Shown in pieces: positions 23,389 to 23,389 of a stretch of DNA of 23,389 nt (the first letter of the stretch is position 1; every line of letters starts with the position of its first letter). Source of the DNA: Candidatus Galligastranaerophilus gallistercoris. Its GTDB lineage: Bacteria; Cyanobacteriota; Vampirovibrionia; Gastranaerophilales; Gastranaerophilaceae. The notes beneath the pieces are model-generated. The model saw nothing but the letters and a program-made list of their open reading frames with translations, had not been told where the DNA came from and made no database searches. Both the position numbers and the translations under genes were made by a program. The stretch covers positions 1 to 23,389 of the forward strand of contig DVJH01000111.1 of NCBI GenBank assembly GCA_018710795.1, given 5' to 3'.

Positions 23389-23389
23389 A

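Noticed and set aside
1..23389. tRNA or rRNA genes, CRISPR arrays, insertion sequences, att sites, phage or toxin-antitoxin genes
   Set aside because: None found on either strand; intergenic gaps are short (largest 267 nt) and hold only promoters, operators and terminators.

Overview
The window is about 23.4 kb of AT-rich, tightly packed bacterial chromosome. It is mostly conserved housekeeping and central-metabolism genes. I see no tRNA, rRNA, CRISPR array, insertion sequence or phage gene. Several features suggest a non-photosynthetic relative of cyanobacteria (Melainabacteria/Vampirovibrionia, possibly a fermentative gut Gastranaerophilales): a short MetRS without a C-terminal tRNA-binding domain, a YidC without a signal segment but with an extracytoplasmic insert, glyQ unlinked to glyS, a protein with an N-terminal ISFRG tag, and a fermentative AdhE/Rex pair. 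This placement is inference from gene style; no marker-gene phylogeny was possible.

Layout. 1-289 (+): 3' end of a TupA-like ATP-grasp protein cut by the left edge. 333-1892 (-): metG. 1986-2759 (+): unknown ISFRG-tagged protein. 2762-4093 (-): mnmE, with its start corrected from 4228. 4170-5725 (+): yidC-ribH, closed by a bidirectional terminator shared with aroF (5763-6776, -). 6843-8880 (+): rsmE-cca, overlapping by 17 nt and meeting the stop of a 1055-aa SWIM/SNF2 helicase (8877-12044, -, GTG start). 12241-12258: Rex operator. 12312-14969 (+): adhE. 15039-15662 (+): rex. 15654-21014 (-): HAD phosphatase, ispF, glyQ and two tandem APC amino-acid permeases. 21092-22462 (+): gltA-like flavoprotein. 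22531 to the right edge (-): unknown membrane protein, open through the edge.

How the genes fit together. The clearest circuit is redox control. The Rex gene lies directly downstream of adhE, and a near-perfect Rex palindrome covers the predicted adhE start of transcription, so high NADH/NAD+ should release adhE to regenerate NAD+ by ethanol formation. A translation/RNA group is scattered through the window (metG, mnmE, rsmE, cca, glyQ). ribH, aroF and ispF supply riboflavin, aromatic and isoprenoid precursors. glyQ and two amino-acid importers look co-transcribed.

Most unusual points: (i) AdhE carries an alternating-cysteine CxCxCxCxC prefix; (ii) a strong internal Shine-Dalgarno/ATG sits exactly at the AdhE domain junction; (iii) several genes lack a Shine-Dalgarno and have promoter-like elements so close to the start codon that nearly leaderless mRNAs are predicted; (iv) RsmE has lost its usual C-terminal cofactor motif; (v) an unknown protein carries a possible lineage-specific N-terminal tag. 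I found no clearly novel multi-gene system.
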